Under the pieces are notes generated by a model that was given only the letters and a program-made list of their open reading frames with translations, did not search any database and was not told the origin of the DNA. A DNA stretch of 64,000 bases from Flavobacterium sp. (lineage in GTDB: Bacteria > Bacteroidota > Bacteroidia > Flavobacteriales > Flavobacteriaceae): positions 1-64,000 of the forward strand of contig NZ_PNJW01000010.1 of NCBI RefSeq assembly GCF_013822155.1. The letters run 5' to 3'. Shown piece by piece: positions 25,003-33,413 of the stretch. How positions within the stretch are numbered: the first letter of the stretch is position 1; every line of letters starts with the position of its first letter. Position numbers and translations under genes: made by a program.

Positions 25003-26330
25003 AATCAGGAACTTGGCTACTTCGTTTAGCATTACTATTGCTTTTTTTAGGGCTATTATTTGGCTTTTTAGCTTCGTTTGCCTACCGTTTAACCGATGCT
25101 AAATCTGGAATATTGGGATTTCTCACTTTGCGACCCTTGCACGTTACCAGTGCCTATTTTGGAGTGGTTTTAGGTGGATTAGGTTGCGTAGCTTTGGCTA
25201 TTCAAAAAGAATCCATCAAACGCATTTCCTTCCATCTTTTAAAAATACATTTGTTGTTGTGGTTGATCGCTTTAGCAGGAATATTTTACGGCTACTTTAC
25301 CGGTGATTTTGGAGGTAGGGAGTATTGGGAATTCCAACCCATTTGGGCGTTACCCATTCTGATTTCTTATTTTGTATTTCTACTGTTTTATTTAAAAAAT
25401 GCCGGTTCCTATAAAAATTGGCCGGTTTATAAATGGATGTGGTTTACCGGACTTGTTTTTTATGCCTTTATTTTTATTGAAAACTACCTTTGGATTTTCC
25501 CTTATTTCAAAGAACATTTAATGGCCGATATGACCATTCAATGGAAAGTAAACGGTTCGATTGTGGGAGCTATCAATCAAATGATTTATGGTTTGGCGTT
25601 TTATTTAATGACTAAGATTTCAGGTGATGAAAAAATGGCTACGAGTAAATTAGCTTTTGCCATGTACTTTTTAGGATTTTTTAATTTGATGTTTAATTGG
25701 GGGCATCACATTTACATTTTGCCCACTGATCGTTACATTCATCATATTTCATATATCGTAAGTATGACCGAATGGATTATTTTAATTCGTATTTTCTACC
25801 ATTGGAACCAACAATTGAAAGAAAATAAAGCACATTATTACTTTTTTCCTTACCGATTTTTAATGGCTTCTGATTATTGGGTAATGATCAATTTGGCGAT
25901 TGCTTTATTCATGTCAATTCCCGCTTTCAATTTATACACACATGGCACGCAAATTACCGTTGTTCATGCCATGGGAACAACCATTGGAATTAACACTATG
26001 ATTGTTTTAGCCGGTGCTTTTTATTTCATTAAACCCGCTTTTGAAAGCTTGAAAGCCTTGAAAAGAATGTCGATACTCTTTTGGACTTCGCAAATAGCTT
26101 TGCTTCTTTTTCTTTTTACATTATCCGGAATGGGTATTCAACGAGCCTTGTGGCAAGCCGGAATCACAGAAGGTGTTTTTGGGCAAATGATGCAAAACAG
26201 TCGTCCCTGGATGATTGGATTCATCATCACAGGGACGCTTTTGTTTATTAGTTTGGGAAGTGTGGTTTTATATTTACTTTTTTATTCCTTCAAAGGAAAA
26301 GTTAATTTCCGATTGCATAAGAGAGATTGA
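24999..26330 (+). CDS. norB: NorB-like heme-copper-oxidase superfamily subunit, with unusual ligand residues
   Basis: The 443-residue, 12-helix protein follows norC by a 4-nt overlap and has NorB-like features: RPLHVTSAYFG (H48, low-spin heme side), GGREYWEFQ, a HH pair (H236/H237 in NWGHHIYILP), E258, and VVHAMGTTIGIN (H323). By hand alignment to Pseudomonas NorB from memory, the third FeB histidine (H207) falls on N185, E211 on V189, and the low-spin heme ligand H349 on M325. This may be a divergent NO reductase class. The last 29 nt overlap the convergent copper receptor gene. Confidence 0.8.
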   Translation: MKSGTWLLRLALLLLFLGLLFGFLASFAYRLTDAKSGILGFLTLRPLHVTSAYFGVVLGGLGCVALAIQKESIKRISFHLLKIHLLLWLIALAGIFYGYFTGDFGGREYWEFQPIWALPILISYFVFLLFYLKNAGSYKNWPVYKWMWFTGLVFYAFIFIENYLWIFPYFKEHLMADMTIQWKVNGSIVGAINQMIYGLAFYLMTKISGDEKMATSKLAFAMYFLGFFNLMFNWGHHIYILPTDRYIHHISYIVSMTEWIILIRIFYHWNQQLKENKAHYYFFPYRFLMASDYWVMINLAIALFMSIPAFNLYTHGTQITVVHAMGTTIGINTMIVLAGAFYFIKPAFESLKALKRMSILFWTSQIALLLFLFTLSGMGIQRALWQAGITEGVFGQMMQNSRPWMIGFIITGTLLFISLGSVVLYLLFYSFKGKVNFRLHKRD

Positions 26331-28299
26331 TAAATACATTTCGTCCCATTCTGGGAATGTTATTCCAATCGGTAAAAGTTGAATAATACTTATCGAAAAT
26401 ATTTTCAACACCTGCATTGACTAATAATTTCTGTGAAGTCCATTTAAAATTGTAACCGGCAGAAAAATTTAAAATAGCATAATCCGGTGTACTGTTTTCT
26501 CCATAATACGGACTGTAATTAGTTTGTGTGGCATTGCCACGAACGTTTATTTCCGTTTGAAACAGATTCTTTTTATACTGAACTTGACTTTGGTATTGCA
26601 GCGGACTGATAAAAGGCAGATTTCGTTCTTCGGAATCTTTTCCATAACTGTATTGCAATTTATTATTCCATGTGAGATAATCGGTCAATCGATAATCAAA
26701 TTGAAATGAACTATGCATTAAATTGGCATACGAAAGTTGATTGTAAATTTTCACTCCACTAGCTCCGATAGTCATGGGTAGTATATTGTTATCCGGTATT
26801 CCAATAATATAATCCAATAGATGAAATGCAGAAAAGGTAATGCCGGTTTTTATTTTTTCGTTTTTAAACCAAACATCAAAACTTCCTTCAATCGACTTTT
26901 CGTTAGATAAATTTGGATTTCCAATATAATCAAACAAATCAAAACTATTGAAAATATAAAATGCATAACCTTCCGTTACAGAAGGTGCCCGTTCGCCATA
27001 GCCGGAACCCACTGAAAAGTTCCAGTTATTGATTTGATGTTTGTATTGCAACGAAATACTTTTCAATAATCGATTCTGTTGGTCGGCCATTTCAGGATAG
27101 AAAATTTGTAAACTTTCCAGTCCAAATTCATTCGCAACTTTGTTTTGATGATAGCCAAAAGAACCATTCAATTTTAGCGAGTTATGGCAAGAAAATTCCA
27201 ATTCATCTTCTAAATAAATACCGTTATAAAGTGTTCGAACATCCGGCCAAGTATACATAAACATGGTATTTTCATTCGGATCGTTCGGATACATAGTCAT
27301 TTCGGCAATGGAACGATTGTAAAAACCATTCAAATTAAATTGCATATGATGCTTGTTTATGGTTGCTTTTCCTTTTGAATAAAAACCGTAGGTATCACTC
27401 CAGCCTGGCATATCCATTCGGATAGGAACATCAGGTCGTTTGGAATCATCCATAAAATGGGTAATGGTGTTGTAATACAACTTATTTTCCCAATGATTGA
27501 TGAGTCCCGATTTTGGAACTACTTCGTATTTAAAAGAAGTGATTAATGCACGTGCCAACGAAATATCCATTGGTAAAGCTGGATAACCCACATCATTGGC
27601 TTCATCAAAAATAACCGAACCTTCAATTAATTTATTTTGAAATTTATAACCGGAAACTATAGAAGCATTCATTTTTTGAAACTGTGAATACATAATTTCT
27701 TTATCATTTCCTGCATAATAATTGTCGGCTTTTCGATAGGTTAGATTGGCATCGGCATACAGTGAGCTGTCTTTGTAATGTACCATTCCGCCTAAAATGC
27801 GTTGTTTGTTGTTGAATTCAAATCCACTGCTCAAACTTCCGGACCAACCTAAATTGGCTTGATTGCTGCGAAGTCGTTTTAAATCCAATGAACCGCCAAT
27901 GGTTGGTCCGTGACAACTTCCTTCTTGACCGGATGAAATTGTAGCTTCCGAAAGATTGGAGATTTCTACATACGAAGTTACAGGATCCATTTTATCGGTA
28001 CAAGCTCCAAATATCCGCATGCCATCAATGGTGACAATCGTTCGCTCAGTTGCCATGTTGTTAATCATGGGTTCCCAAGCATAACTTCCACGTTTAATCA
28101 TATCTATTCTACCCGATTGTTGAAGGTATTCATCTAAACTAGCTAATGGTTTTACTTGTTTTTCATTTAATTGCGTAGGTTTTCCAATAAGAATTACTTC
28201 AGTTAGATTTACGGGCAAAATGCTATCTTTCACTTGTTCTTGTGCCAAACTCAAGGTTGTAGTCAAAAGAACGAATACAACATAAAATTGATTTTTCAT
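26302..28299 (-). CDS. OprC/NosA-type TonB-dependent copper receptor
   Basis: The 665-residue protein has a signal peptide (LSLAQ), a plug domain and a 22-strand-type barrel ending near NVFINLSYAIG. In the plug it carries IDGMRIFGACTDKMDPVTSY, with C100 and M104 in a CxxxM arrangement. In the barrel HFMDD (H281, M283) gives HxM. P. aeruginosa OprC binds Cu through C143/M147 and H323/M325; the spacing between the two pairs is 180 there and 181 here. It sits beside nosZ and probably imports copper for N2O reductase. Downstream of a YtkA-like copper lipoprotein gene in the same orientation. Confidence 0.88.
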   Translation of the reverse strand: MKNQFYVVFVLLTTTLSLAQEQVKDSILPVNLTEVILIGKPTQLNEKQVKPLASLDEYLQQSGRIDMIKRGSYAWEPMINNMATERTIVTIDGMRIFGACTDKMDPVTSYVEISNLSEATISSGQEGSCHGPTIGGSLDLKRLRSNQANLGWSGSLSSGFEFNNKQRILGGMVHYKDSSLYADANLTYRKADNYYAGNDKEIMYSQFQKMNASIVSGYKFQNKLIEGSVIFDEANDVGYPALPMDISLARALITSFKYEVVPKSGLINHWENKLYYNTITHFMDDSKRPDVPIRMDMPGWSDTYGFYSKGKATINKHHMQFNLNGFYNRSIAEMTMYPNDPNENTMFMYTWPDVRTLYNGIYLEDELEFSCHNSLKLNGSFGYHQNKVANEFGLESLQIFYPEMADQQNRLLKSISLQYKHQINNWNFSVGSGYGERAPSVTEGYAFYIFNSFDLFDYIGNPNLSNEKSIEGSFDVWFKNEKIKTGITFSAFHLLDYIIGIPDNNILPMTIGASGVKIYNQLSYANLMHSSFQFDYRLTDYLTWNNKLQYSYGKDSEERNLPFISPLQYQSQVQYKKNLFQTEINVRGNATQTNYSPYYGENSTPDYAILNFSAGYNFKWTSQKLLVNAGVENIFDKYYSTFTDWNNIPRMGRNVFINLSYAIGN

Positions 28300-28353
28300 G
28301 GAAAGGAGTAAAAGGCCAAAAGTTTATATAACTTTTGGCCGTTAATACTGTAT

Positions 28354-29193
28354 TTAAAATTCTATATCAAAATAGATACTACTTTCAGTTGTAGTTTCAG
28401 TAATTGCTTCCCCTTTTAAAACTTCATTGGAATCATTTAACAATTGAAGATTAATTTTCCAGTAACCCGTCATGGTTAGTGATAGTTTACCATGATAAAA
28501 TTCATCAGAGGCAGATTGGGTTAAATCTACATTATTTGGTGAACCATGATTTCCCATGCTCGGCATTCTTGGATCAATTTTAAGTTTGTAGTTATTAACT
28601 ACCGGAAAGCTCATCATGTTTTCCATTTTAAAAATAAGTGCTGTCATATCGTTTATTGCCACTTTTGGATGATGAGGTTCAACATAGGCAACAATATATT
28701 TTGCATTATCTGATCCGGTAAAAGATTTAACTCTCACATCCGTAGATGCAGGAACATCAATAACCGAAGTAGCTGTATAAGCTGCTCCATCAATGGTGTA
28801 ATCTAATTTTAAATCCCAGAATTCAGTTGCATTTTGAGGCATTTGAAACACAATATAGCCTTCATATAATGTGCCTTCCGGAGTGATTTTTTCAACAGCA
28901 GATTTTGGACATGAATGGGTCATCATCATCATATGCATTAGTGGCATCCATTCAATAGAGGCATTTTTAATGTATTCGTTGGTTGAATTGTTTTTAATTC
29001 GTAGAGATATTTCGTTGTAACCTTGTTCCAAATAACCAAGATGCGAATACAATTCGATAGTATGTGTGTCGTTAGTAATTTCTTTGAATTTAGTCAAACC
29101 ATCTAATTCGTTAACCGGTGTTGAATCATCATCAGAAGAACAGGAAGCAAATAAAGCTAGAGCAAAAAGGAAAAATATTTTATAAAGTTTCAT
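28354..29193 (-). CDS. YtkA-like copper-handling lipoprotein
   Basis: The 279-residue lipoprotein (lipobox FASC, followed by SSDDD) has two beta-sandwich repeats. The first has the Met/His-rich run WMPLMHMMMMTHSCP, and the second has MSFP and RMPSMGNHGSP in the equivalent positions. Met/His-rich YtkA/FixH-type domains bind Cu(I). It is 54 nt upstream of the OprC/NosA-like receptor gene. Inference: a periplasmic copper carrier between receptor and NosZ maturation. Confidence 0.75.
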   Translation of the reverse strand: MKLYKIFFLFALALFASCSSDDDSTPVNELDGLTKFKEITNDTHTIELYSHLGYLEQGYNEISLRIKNNSTNEYIKNASIEWMPLMHMMMMTHSCPKSAVEKITPEGTLYEGYIVFQMPQNATEFWDLKLDYTIDGAAYTATSVIDVPASTDVRVKSFTGSDNAKYIVAYVEPHHPKVAINDMTALIFKMENMMSFPVVNNYKLKIDPRMPSMGNHGSPNNVDLTQSASDEFYHGKLSLTMTGYWKINLQLLNDSNEVLKGEAITETTTESSIYFDIEF

Positions 29194-29224
29194 TGTAAAT
29201 TTAATTTTGAGTTATAGAAATAGT

Positions 29225-29281
29225 AACCACAAGCCCATAAAGCAATGAGTTGGAATTCACCGATTTTATCGGCTTATGGTA
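29225..29281 (-). other. Possible structured leader upstream of the copper lipoprotein gene
   Basis: An imperfect inverted repeat (29225-29235 with 29271-29281, 9 of 11 paired) encloses a small hairpin CCGAT-TTT-ATCGG (29260-29272 region). It lies 32 nt upstream of the ATG at 29193 in the 162-nt gap after the small exported protein gene. It may be an attenuator or an RNA processing site. Confidence 0.35.
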
Positions 29282-29355
29282 AAAATAAAGTACTAGTATT
29301 ATAGTTGGATTAGAATTTAATCCGGTTTAGAAATTTTAAAATACTAAAAGGAAGA

Positions 29356-29718
29356 TTACACAGTGGGCGGATGAAAAATGCTGGTACTATGTAATCGAAA
29401 GTATAGTCTGGAATAAGAAATAGAAACCTGATGTTTTTCAACATAAATTCGATTGAATTTAAATTCAGGAATGGTTTCTAAGAATAATAATTCTAAGGTA
29501 ATATTACTTTTTGACTCTTGTGAAGCCGGAATATTTTCTTCAGATGCTTTGGCTAACTCTGCTTTTAAATGACATTTACCATTACAATTTAATGCCGGTT
29601 TTGCCTTGTTTTCACACAATTCTTTTGAGATATAATCATAATTCACCACATAATTCAAAACCGGAAATATCGGTCTGAATAAAAAGAAGAAGGTGACTAT
29701 GATAATAAAATATTTCAA
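29356..29718 (-). CDS. Small exported Cys-containing protein at the head of the copper operon
   Basis: The 120-residue protein has an N-terminal hydrophobic segment (MKYFIIIVTFFFLF), then YDYISKELCENKAK and LNCNGKCHLK with three cysteines and a His, and a C-terminal FHPPTV. I do not recognise a named family. The layout (short signal, Cys cluster, terminal PP motif) is shared with the 42915 protein. It is the first gene after the minus-strand promoter of the nosZ/copper dyad A region, so a copper-binding periplasmic role is plausible. Confidence 0.65.
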   Translation of the reverse strand: MKYFIIIVTFFFLFRPIFPVLNYVVNYDYISKELCENKAKPALNCNGKCHLKAELAKASEENIPASQESKSNITLELLFLETIPEFKFNRIYVEKHQVSISYSRLYFRLHSTSIFHPPTV

Positions 29719-29740
29719 AACGAGCTATTAATTTATGGGG

Positions 29741-29815
29741 CAAAGATAATAGTAAAAAAAACATGATTTGTATGATTGCAATCATAAATTTTCGAATAAT
29801 TACTCAGGAAATTTG
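29741..29815. promoter_or_regulatory. Divergent promoter pair around one dyad A box: nos operon and copper operon
   Basis: ATGAT-TGCA-ATCAT at 29772-29785 is the axis. Plus strand: GAAATTTG at 29808-29815, 29.5 nt away, one mismatch from the -7 consensus. Minus strand: TATCTTTG (29748-29741), perfect, 30.5 nt away. A second ATGATTTG half lies at 29763. Confidence 0.75.
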
Positions 29816-29840
29816 TGTCATAATTTTTAACTTAAATAAT

Positions 29841-30326
29841 ATGAACAAATTGTATGCATTAGTATTTGGATTACTCTTATTCATCTCGTGTGGAAAAGAT
29901 AAAACCAATGCAGGAGAGGATTTCTCAAAGTCTTCTTCAACAGAAACTTCTTCTGAAACATCTTCAGATCCCGCTTCTTATGATCCAAAACGTGGTGAAG
30001 GTAAATTTACTACCGTTGATTTGGGAACCGGTTTGGATGTTGCAATGGCTGCAGAAGGTGAAAAAGTAGCCGGCGTAAAATGTATGTCTTGTCACAAATT
30101 AACCGATGAACGTTTAGTAGGACCTGGTTGGAAGGGTGTTACAGAACGCAGAACTCCGCAATGGATTATGAATTTTGCTACTAATCCAGACCCAATGATT
30201 GACAAAGATCCTGAATTACAAGCCCAATTAGAATTGTGTTTGTTAAGAATGCCTAATCAATCAATTACGGATGATGATGCTAGACATGTTTTGGAATATA
30301 TGCGTCAAAATGATGGCGTGAAGTAA
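29841..30326 (+). CDS. Cytochrome c lipoprotein of the nos operon
   Basis: The start is set at 29841: the in-frame ATG at 29763 lies inside the operator, and 29841 gives a clean lipoprotein signal (LLLFISC). A low-complexity Ser/Thr/Glu linker (about residues 25-50) is followed by a mono-heme domain with KCMSCHK and a distal Met in LRMPNQSI. It lies 36 nt upstream of nosZ. A class I cytochrome directly before nosZ is common in clade II clusters and would be the immediate electron donor to the CuA site. Confidence 0.85.
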   Translation: MNKLYALVFGLLLFISCGKDKTNAGEDFSKSSSTETSSETSSDPASYDPKRGEGKFTTVDLGTGLDVAMAAEGEKVAGVKCMSCHKLTDERLVGPGWKGVTERRTPQWIMNFATNPDPMIDKDPELQAQLELCLLRMPNQSITDDDARHVLEYMRQNDGVK

Positions 30327-30362
30327 TTTGAATTAATTAAAATCAATATAAATCGAAAGTAT

Positions 30363-32339
30363 ATGAAAACAAATTTTTTAAAAATTACTTCTGCAGTAGT
30401 TATGATTGCTGCATTCATGGGTTCTTGTAAACCCAAAAATACAAGTGATACAGTTAGTGGAGATGCAGCTCAAAAAGCATACGTTGCTCCAGGTAAATAT
30501 GACGAATTTTATAACTTTGTTTCCGGTGGATTCAGCGGACAATTAAGTGTTTATGGACTTCCAAGTGGAAGATTATTTAGAGTAATTCCGGTATTCTCTG
30601 TTGACCCTGAAAAAGGATGGGGATATAGTGAAGAAACCAAACCCATGTTGAACACCTCACACGGATTTGTGCCTTGGGATGATTTACATCACACCGAAAT
30701 GTCGCAAACCAATGGTGAAGTTGATGGACGTTGGGTTTTTGGTAATGCCAACAATACGCCTCGTATTGCTAGAATTGATTTAAAAACATTCAAAACCGCT
30801 GAGATTATAGAGTTGCCTAACAGTGGTGGAAATCACTCTTCACCATTTATTACTGAAAATACAGAATATGTGGTTGCTGGAACACGTTTTAGCGTACCCG
30901 GTGATTATGAAAATGGTGATGTGCCAATCAATACCTATAAAGAAAATTACAAAGGACACATCAGTTTTGTAAAAGTGGGCAAAGAAGGTGAAATGGATAT
31001 CGCTTTTCAAATTATGACGCCCGGTGTAAACTTTGACTTATCGCATGCCGGTAAAGGTAAATCTCACGGTTGGTTTTTCTTTTCTTGCTACAATACTGAA
31101 CAAGCCAATACTTTGTTAGAAGTTAATGCTTCACAAAAAGATAAAGATTTCATTATGGCTGTTAACTGGAAAAAAGCAGAAGAGTACGTAAAAGCCGGAA
31201 AAGGCAAAAAACAAAAAGTACGTTATGCTCACAATACATGGGATGAGGCTACACATTCTGCAAAATCAGAAATTAAAACAGAAGTTTTAGTGTTAGATGC
31301 TGCTGAGTTAAAAGATATTTGCTATATGATTCCTTGTCCAAAATCTCCTCACGGTTGTGATGTGGATCCAACAGGGGAATTCATTATTGGTTCAGGTAAA
31401 TTAGCTGCATTAATTCCTGTATTCAGTTATGATAAGTTGCAAAAAGCCATCAAAGACAAATCATATGAAGGTGAATATGGAGGAATTCCGGTTTTAAAAT
31501 ATGAATCAGTTTTACATGGTGAAGTGCAAAAACCGGGTCTTGGGCCATTACATACTGAATTTGACGGAAAAGGAAATGCCTATACAACCATGTTTGTATC
31601 TTCAGAAGTGGTTAAATGGGATATTAAATCGCTAAAAGTATTAGACAGAGTTCCAACGTATTATTCTGTTGGTCATTTATGTATTCCTGGTGGGGATAGT
31701 AAAAAACCATTTGGTAAATATTTAATTGCCTATAACAAAATTACCAAAGACCGTTATTTACCTACCGGACCTGAATTGGCTCAAAGTGCTCAGATTTATG
31801 ACATAAGCGGTGATAAAATGCAATTGATATTGGATTTTCCAACGATTGGTGAACCTCATTATGCTCAAGCAGCACCCGCCGATTTAATTCGAAACAACGG
31901 TCAATTGAAATTCTATAAATTGGAAGAAAATAAACACCCGTATGTCACAAAAGGTGAAAAAGAAGCCAAAGTAGTTCGTGAAGGTAACAAAGTGCATGTT
32001 TACATGACATCTATGCGTTCGCACTTTGCACCGGATAATATTGAAGGTGTGTTTTTAGGTGATGAGGTTTATTTTCACGTAACTAATCTAGAACAAGATT
32101 GGGATGTACCTCACGGATTTGCAGTAAAAGGTGCCGATAATGGCGAACTTTTAATCATGCCGGGAGAAACCACAACTTTGAAATGGGTTCCGGACAGAGT
32201 GGGAACATTCCCATTCTATTGTACCGATTTCTGTAGTGCATTACATCAAGAAATGCAAGGTTACCTCCGTGTATCTCCAAAAGGTTCAAACGTTCCTTTA
32301 CAATATAGTATAGGTACAAATTTACCGGCTAGTAAATAA
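30363..32339 (+). CDS. nosZ: Nitrous-oxide reductase, clade II, lipoprotein type
   Basis: The 658-residue enzyme reduces N2O to N2 in the periplasm. It has a Sec lipoprotein signal (lipobox MGSC) rather than a Tat signal, as in clade II. The seven-bladed propeller includes CuZ ligands such as DDLHHTE and GGNHSS. The C-terminal CuA domain shows FYCTDFCSALHQEMQGY (two Cys, His, Met). Length fits the family. It is followed by a strong hairpin at 32351 and then nosL, D, F, Y. No nosR is seen. Confidence 0.97.
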   Translation: MKTNFLKITSAVVMIAAFMGSCKPKNTSDTVSGDAAQKAYVAPGKYDEFYNFVSGGFSGQLSVYGLPSGRLFRVIPVFSVDPEKGWGYSEETKPMLNTSHGFVPWDDLHHTEMSQTNGEVDGRWVFGNANNTPRIARIDLKTFKTAEIIELPNSGGNHSSPFITENTEYVVAGTRFSVPGDYENGDVPINTYKENYKGHISFVKVGKEGEMDIAFQIMTPGVNFDLSHAGKGKSHGWFFFSCYNTEQANTLLEVNASQKDKDFIMAVNWKKAEEYVKAGKGKKQKVRYAHNTWDEATHSAKSEIKTEVLVLDAAELKDICYMIPCPKSPHGCDVDPTGEFIIGSGKLAALIPVFSYDKLQKAIKDKSYEGEYGGIPVLKYESVLHGEVQKPGLGPLHTEFDGKGNAYTTMFVSSEVVKWDIKSLKVLDRVPTYYSVGHLCIPGGDSKKPFGKYLIAYNKITKDRYLPTGPELAQSAQIYDISGDKMQLILDFPTIGEPHYAQAAPADLIRNNGQLKFYKLEENKHPYVTKGEKEAKVVREGNKVHVYMTSMRSHFAPDNIEGVFLGDEVYFHVTNLEQDWDVPHGFAVKGADNGELLIMPGETTTLKWVPDRVGTFPFYCTDFCSALHQEMQGYLRVSPKGSNVPLQYSIGTNLPASK

Positions 32340-32350
32340 TTTTATTTATA

Positions 32351-32382
32351 GGGAGCATCTGTTTCCGGATGCTCCCTTTTTT
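32351..32382 (+). terminator. Strong terminator-like hairpin between nosZ and the accessory genes
   Basis: GGGAGCATC pairs with GATGCTCCC (extendable by a G-T and G-C pair inside) followed by six T. It starts 11 nt after the nosZ stop and ends 12 nt before the next ATG, with no obvious new promoter. It probably reduces transcription into nosL-nosY relative to nosZ. Confidence 0.85.
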
Positions 32383-32393
32383 ATCAAATCAAA

Positions 32394-33401
32394 ATGAAAA
32401 CAATCAAAATATCTTTACTTTCAAAAGTGCTACTTTTGATTGTAACAGGCTTGTTTTTGGGTTCGCTCTATTTTCCAATGTGGCAAATAGATTTAGATGC
32501 ACCGCAATATCCGGAAGGTTTAAATTTAAAACTTTATGCTAATAAAATTGGAGGTGATGTAGAAATTATTAATGGTTTAAACCATTATATTGGTATGGCA
32601 ACACTGCATACCGAAAACTTTATTGAATTTAAAATTTTGCCCTATATTATTGGGGCTTTCGGTATATTTGCTTTATTAGCGTCTTTAATTGCTAAGAGAA
32701 AATTTGTCGTAGCTTTATTTGTTTCTTTTATACTTTTTACCATTTTAGCAGGTGTCGATTTTTATAGATGGAATTATGAATACGGACACAATTTAGATCC
32801 GAATGCTGCAATCAAAGTACCCGGAATGTCTTATCAACCACCACTTATTGGTTATAAACAATTATTGAATTTTGGAGCTTATTCTGTTCCTGATATTGGT
32901 GGATGGATGTTAATTGGTAGTGGTTTGTTAATTTTTATTGTATTGACATTAGAATTTAAATGGTACAAAAGGTTTATGAAACCAAAAGCTGCCCTGTTAC
33001 TAATTCCTATTTTTTTTCTAACAGCTTGCGGAAGCAATGAAGCACAACCAATTAAACTAAATGTAGATGCCTGTGAATTTTGTAAAATGCCTATTTCCGA
33101 TGGAAAATTCGGTGCAGAAATTCAAACCCAAAAAGGTCGCTATTACATGTTTGATGATATTACCTGTTTAGTGAATTATTGTGAAGAAAATGAATCAACT
33201 GAAGTTAGTAGTTATTTTGTGCATGATTATACGCAAAACAATCAATTGATTGATGCTGCCAAAGCTTTTTACATCAGCGGTGGAGAAATTAATAGTCCGA
33301 TGCATGGGAATATTGCTGCTTTTAACACTTTTTCCGATGCACAGAATTTTGGTGATAAACTAAAAGCCCAAGTCATTAGTTGGAATGAAATTTTAAAATA
33401 A
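32394..33401 (+). CDS. nosL: NosL fused to an N-terminal four-helix membrane domain
   Basis: Residues 1-200 form a membrane domain with about four helices (SKVLLLIVTGLFLGSLYFPMW; FKILPYIIGAFGIFALLASL; FVVALFVSFILFTILAGVDF; WMLIGSGLLIFIVLTLEF) and periplasmic loops (YANKIGGDVEIINGLNHYIGM). A further hydrophobic segment ending LTACGS follows, like an internal lipobox. The C-terminal NosL domain (about 215-335) has CEFCKMPISDGKFGAEI, the CxxC-M Cu(I) site. NosL delivers copper to NosZ. The fusion of both parts in one chain differs from typical free-standing NosL lipoproteins. Confidence 0.88.
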   Translation: MKTIKISLLSKVLLLIVTGLFLGSLYFPMWQIDLDAPQYPEGLNLKLYANKIGGDVEIINGLNHYIGMATLHTENFIEFKILPYIIGAFGIFALLASLIAKRKFVVALFVSFILFTILAGVDFYRWNYEYGHNLDPNAAIKVPGMSYQPPLIGYKQLLNFGAYSVPDIGGWMLIGSGLLIFIVLTLEFKWYKRFMKPKAALLLIPIFFLTACGSNEAQPIKLNVDACEFCKMPISDGKFGAEIQTQKGRYYMFDDITCLVNYCEENESTEVSSYFVHDYTQNNQLIDAAKAFYISGGEINSPMHGNIAAFNTFSDAQNFGDKLKAQVISWNEILK

Positions 33402-33413
33402 AAACGCTATTTA

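Noticed and set aside
29763..29840. ATG at 29763 for the nos cytochrome
   Set aside because: It overlaps the dyad A box and hides the lipoprotein signal that begins at 29841.
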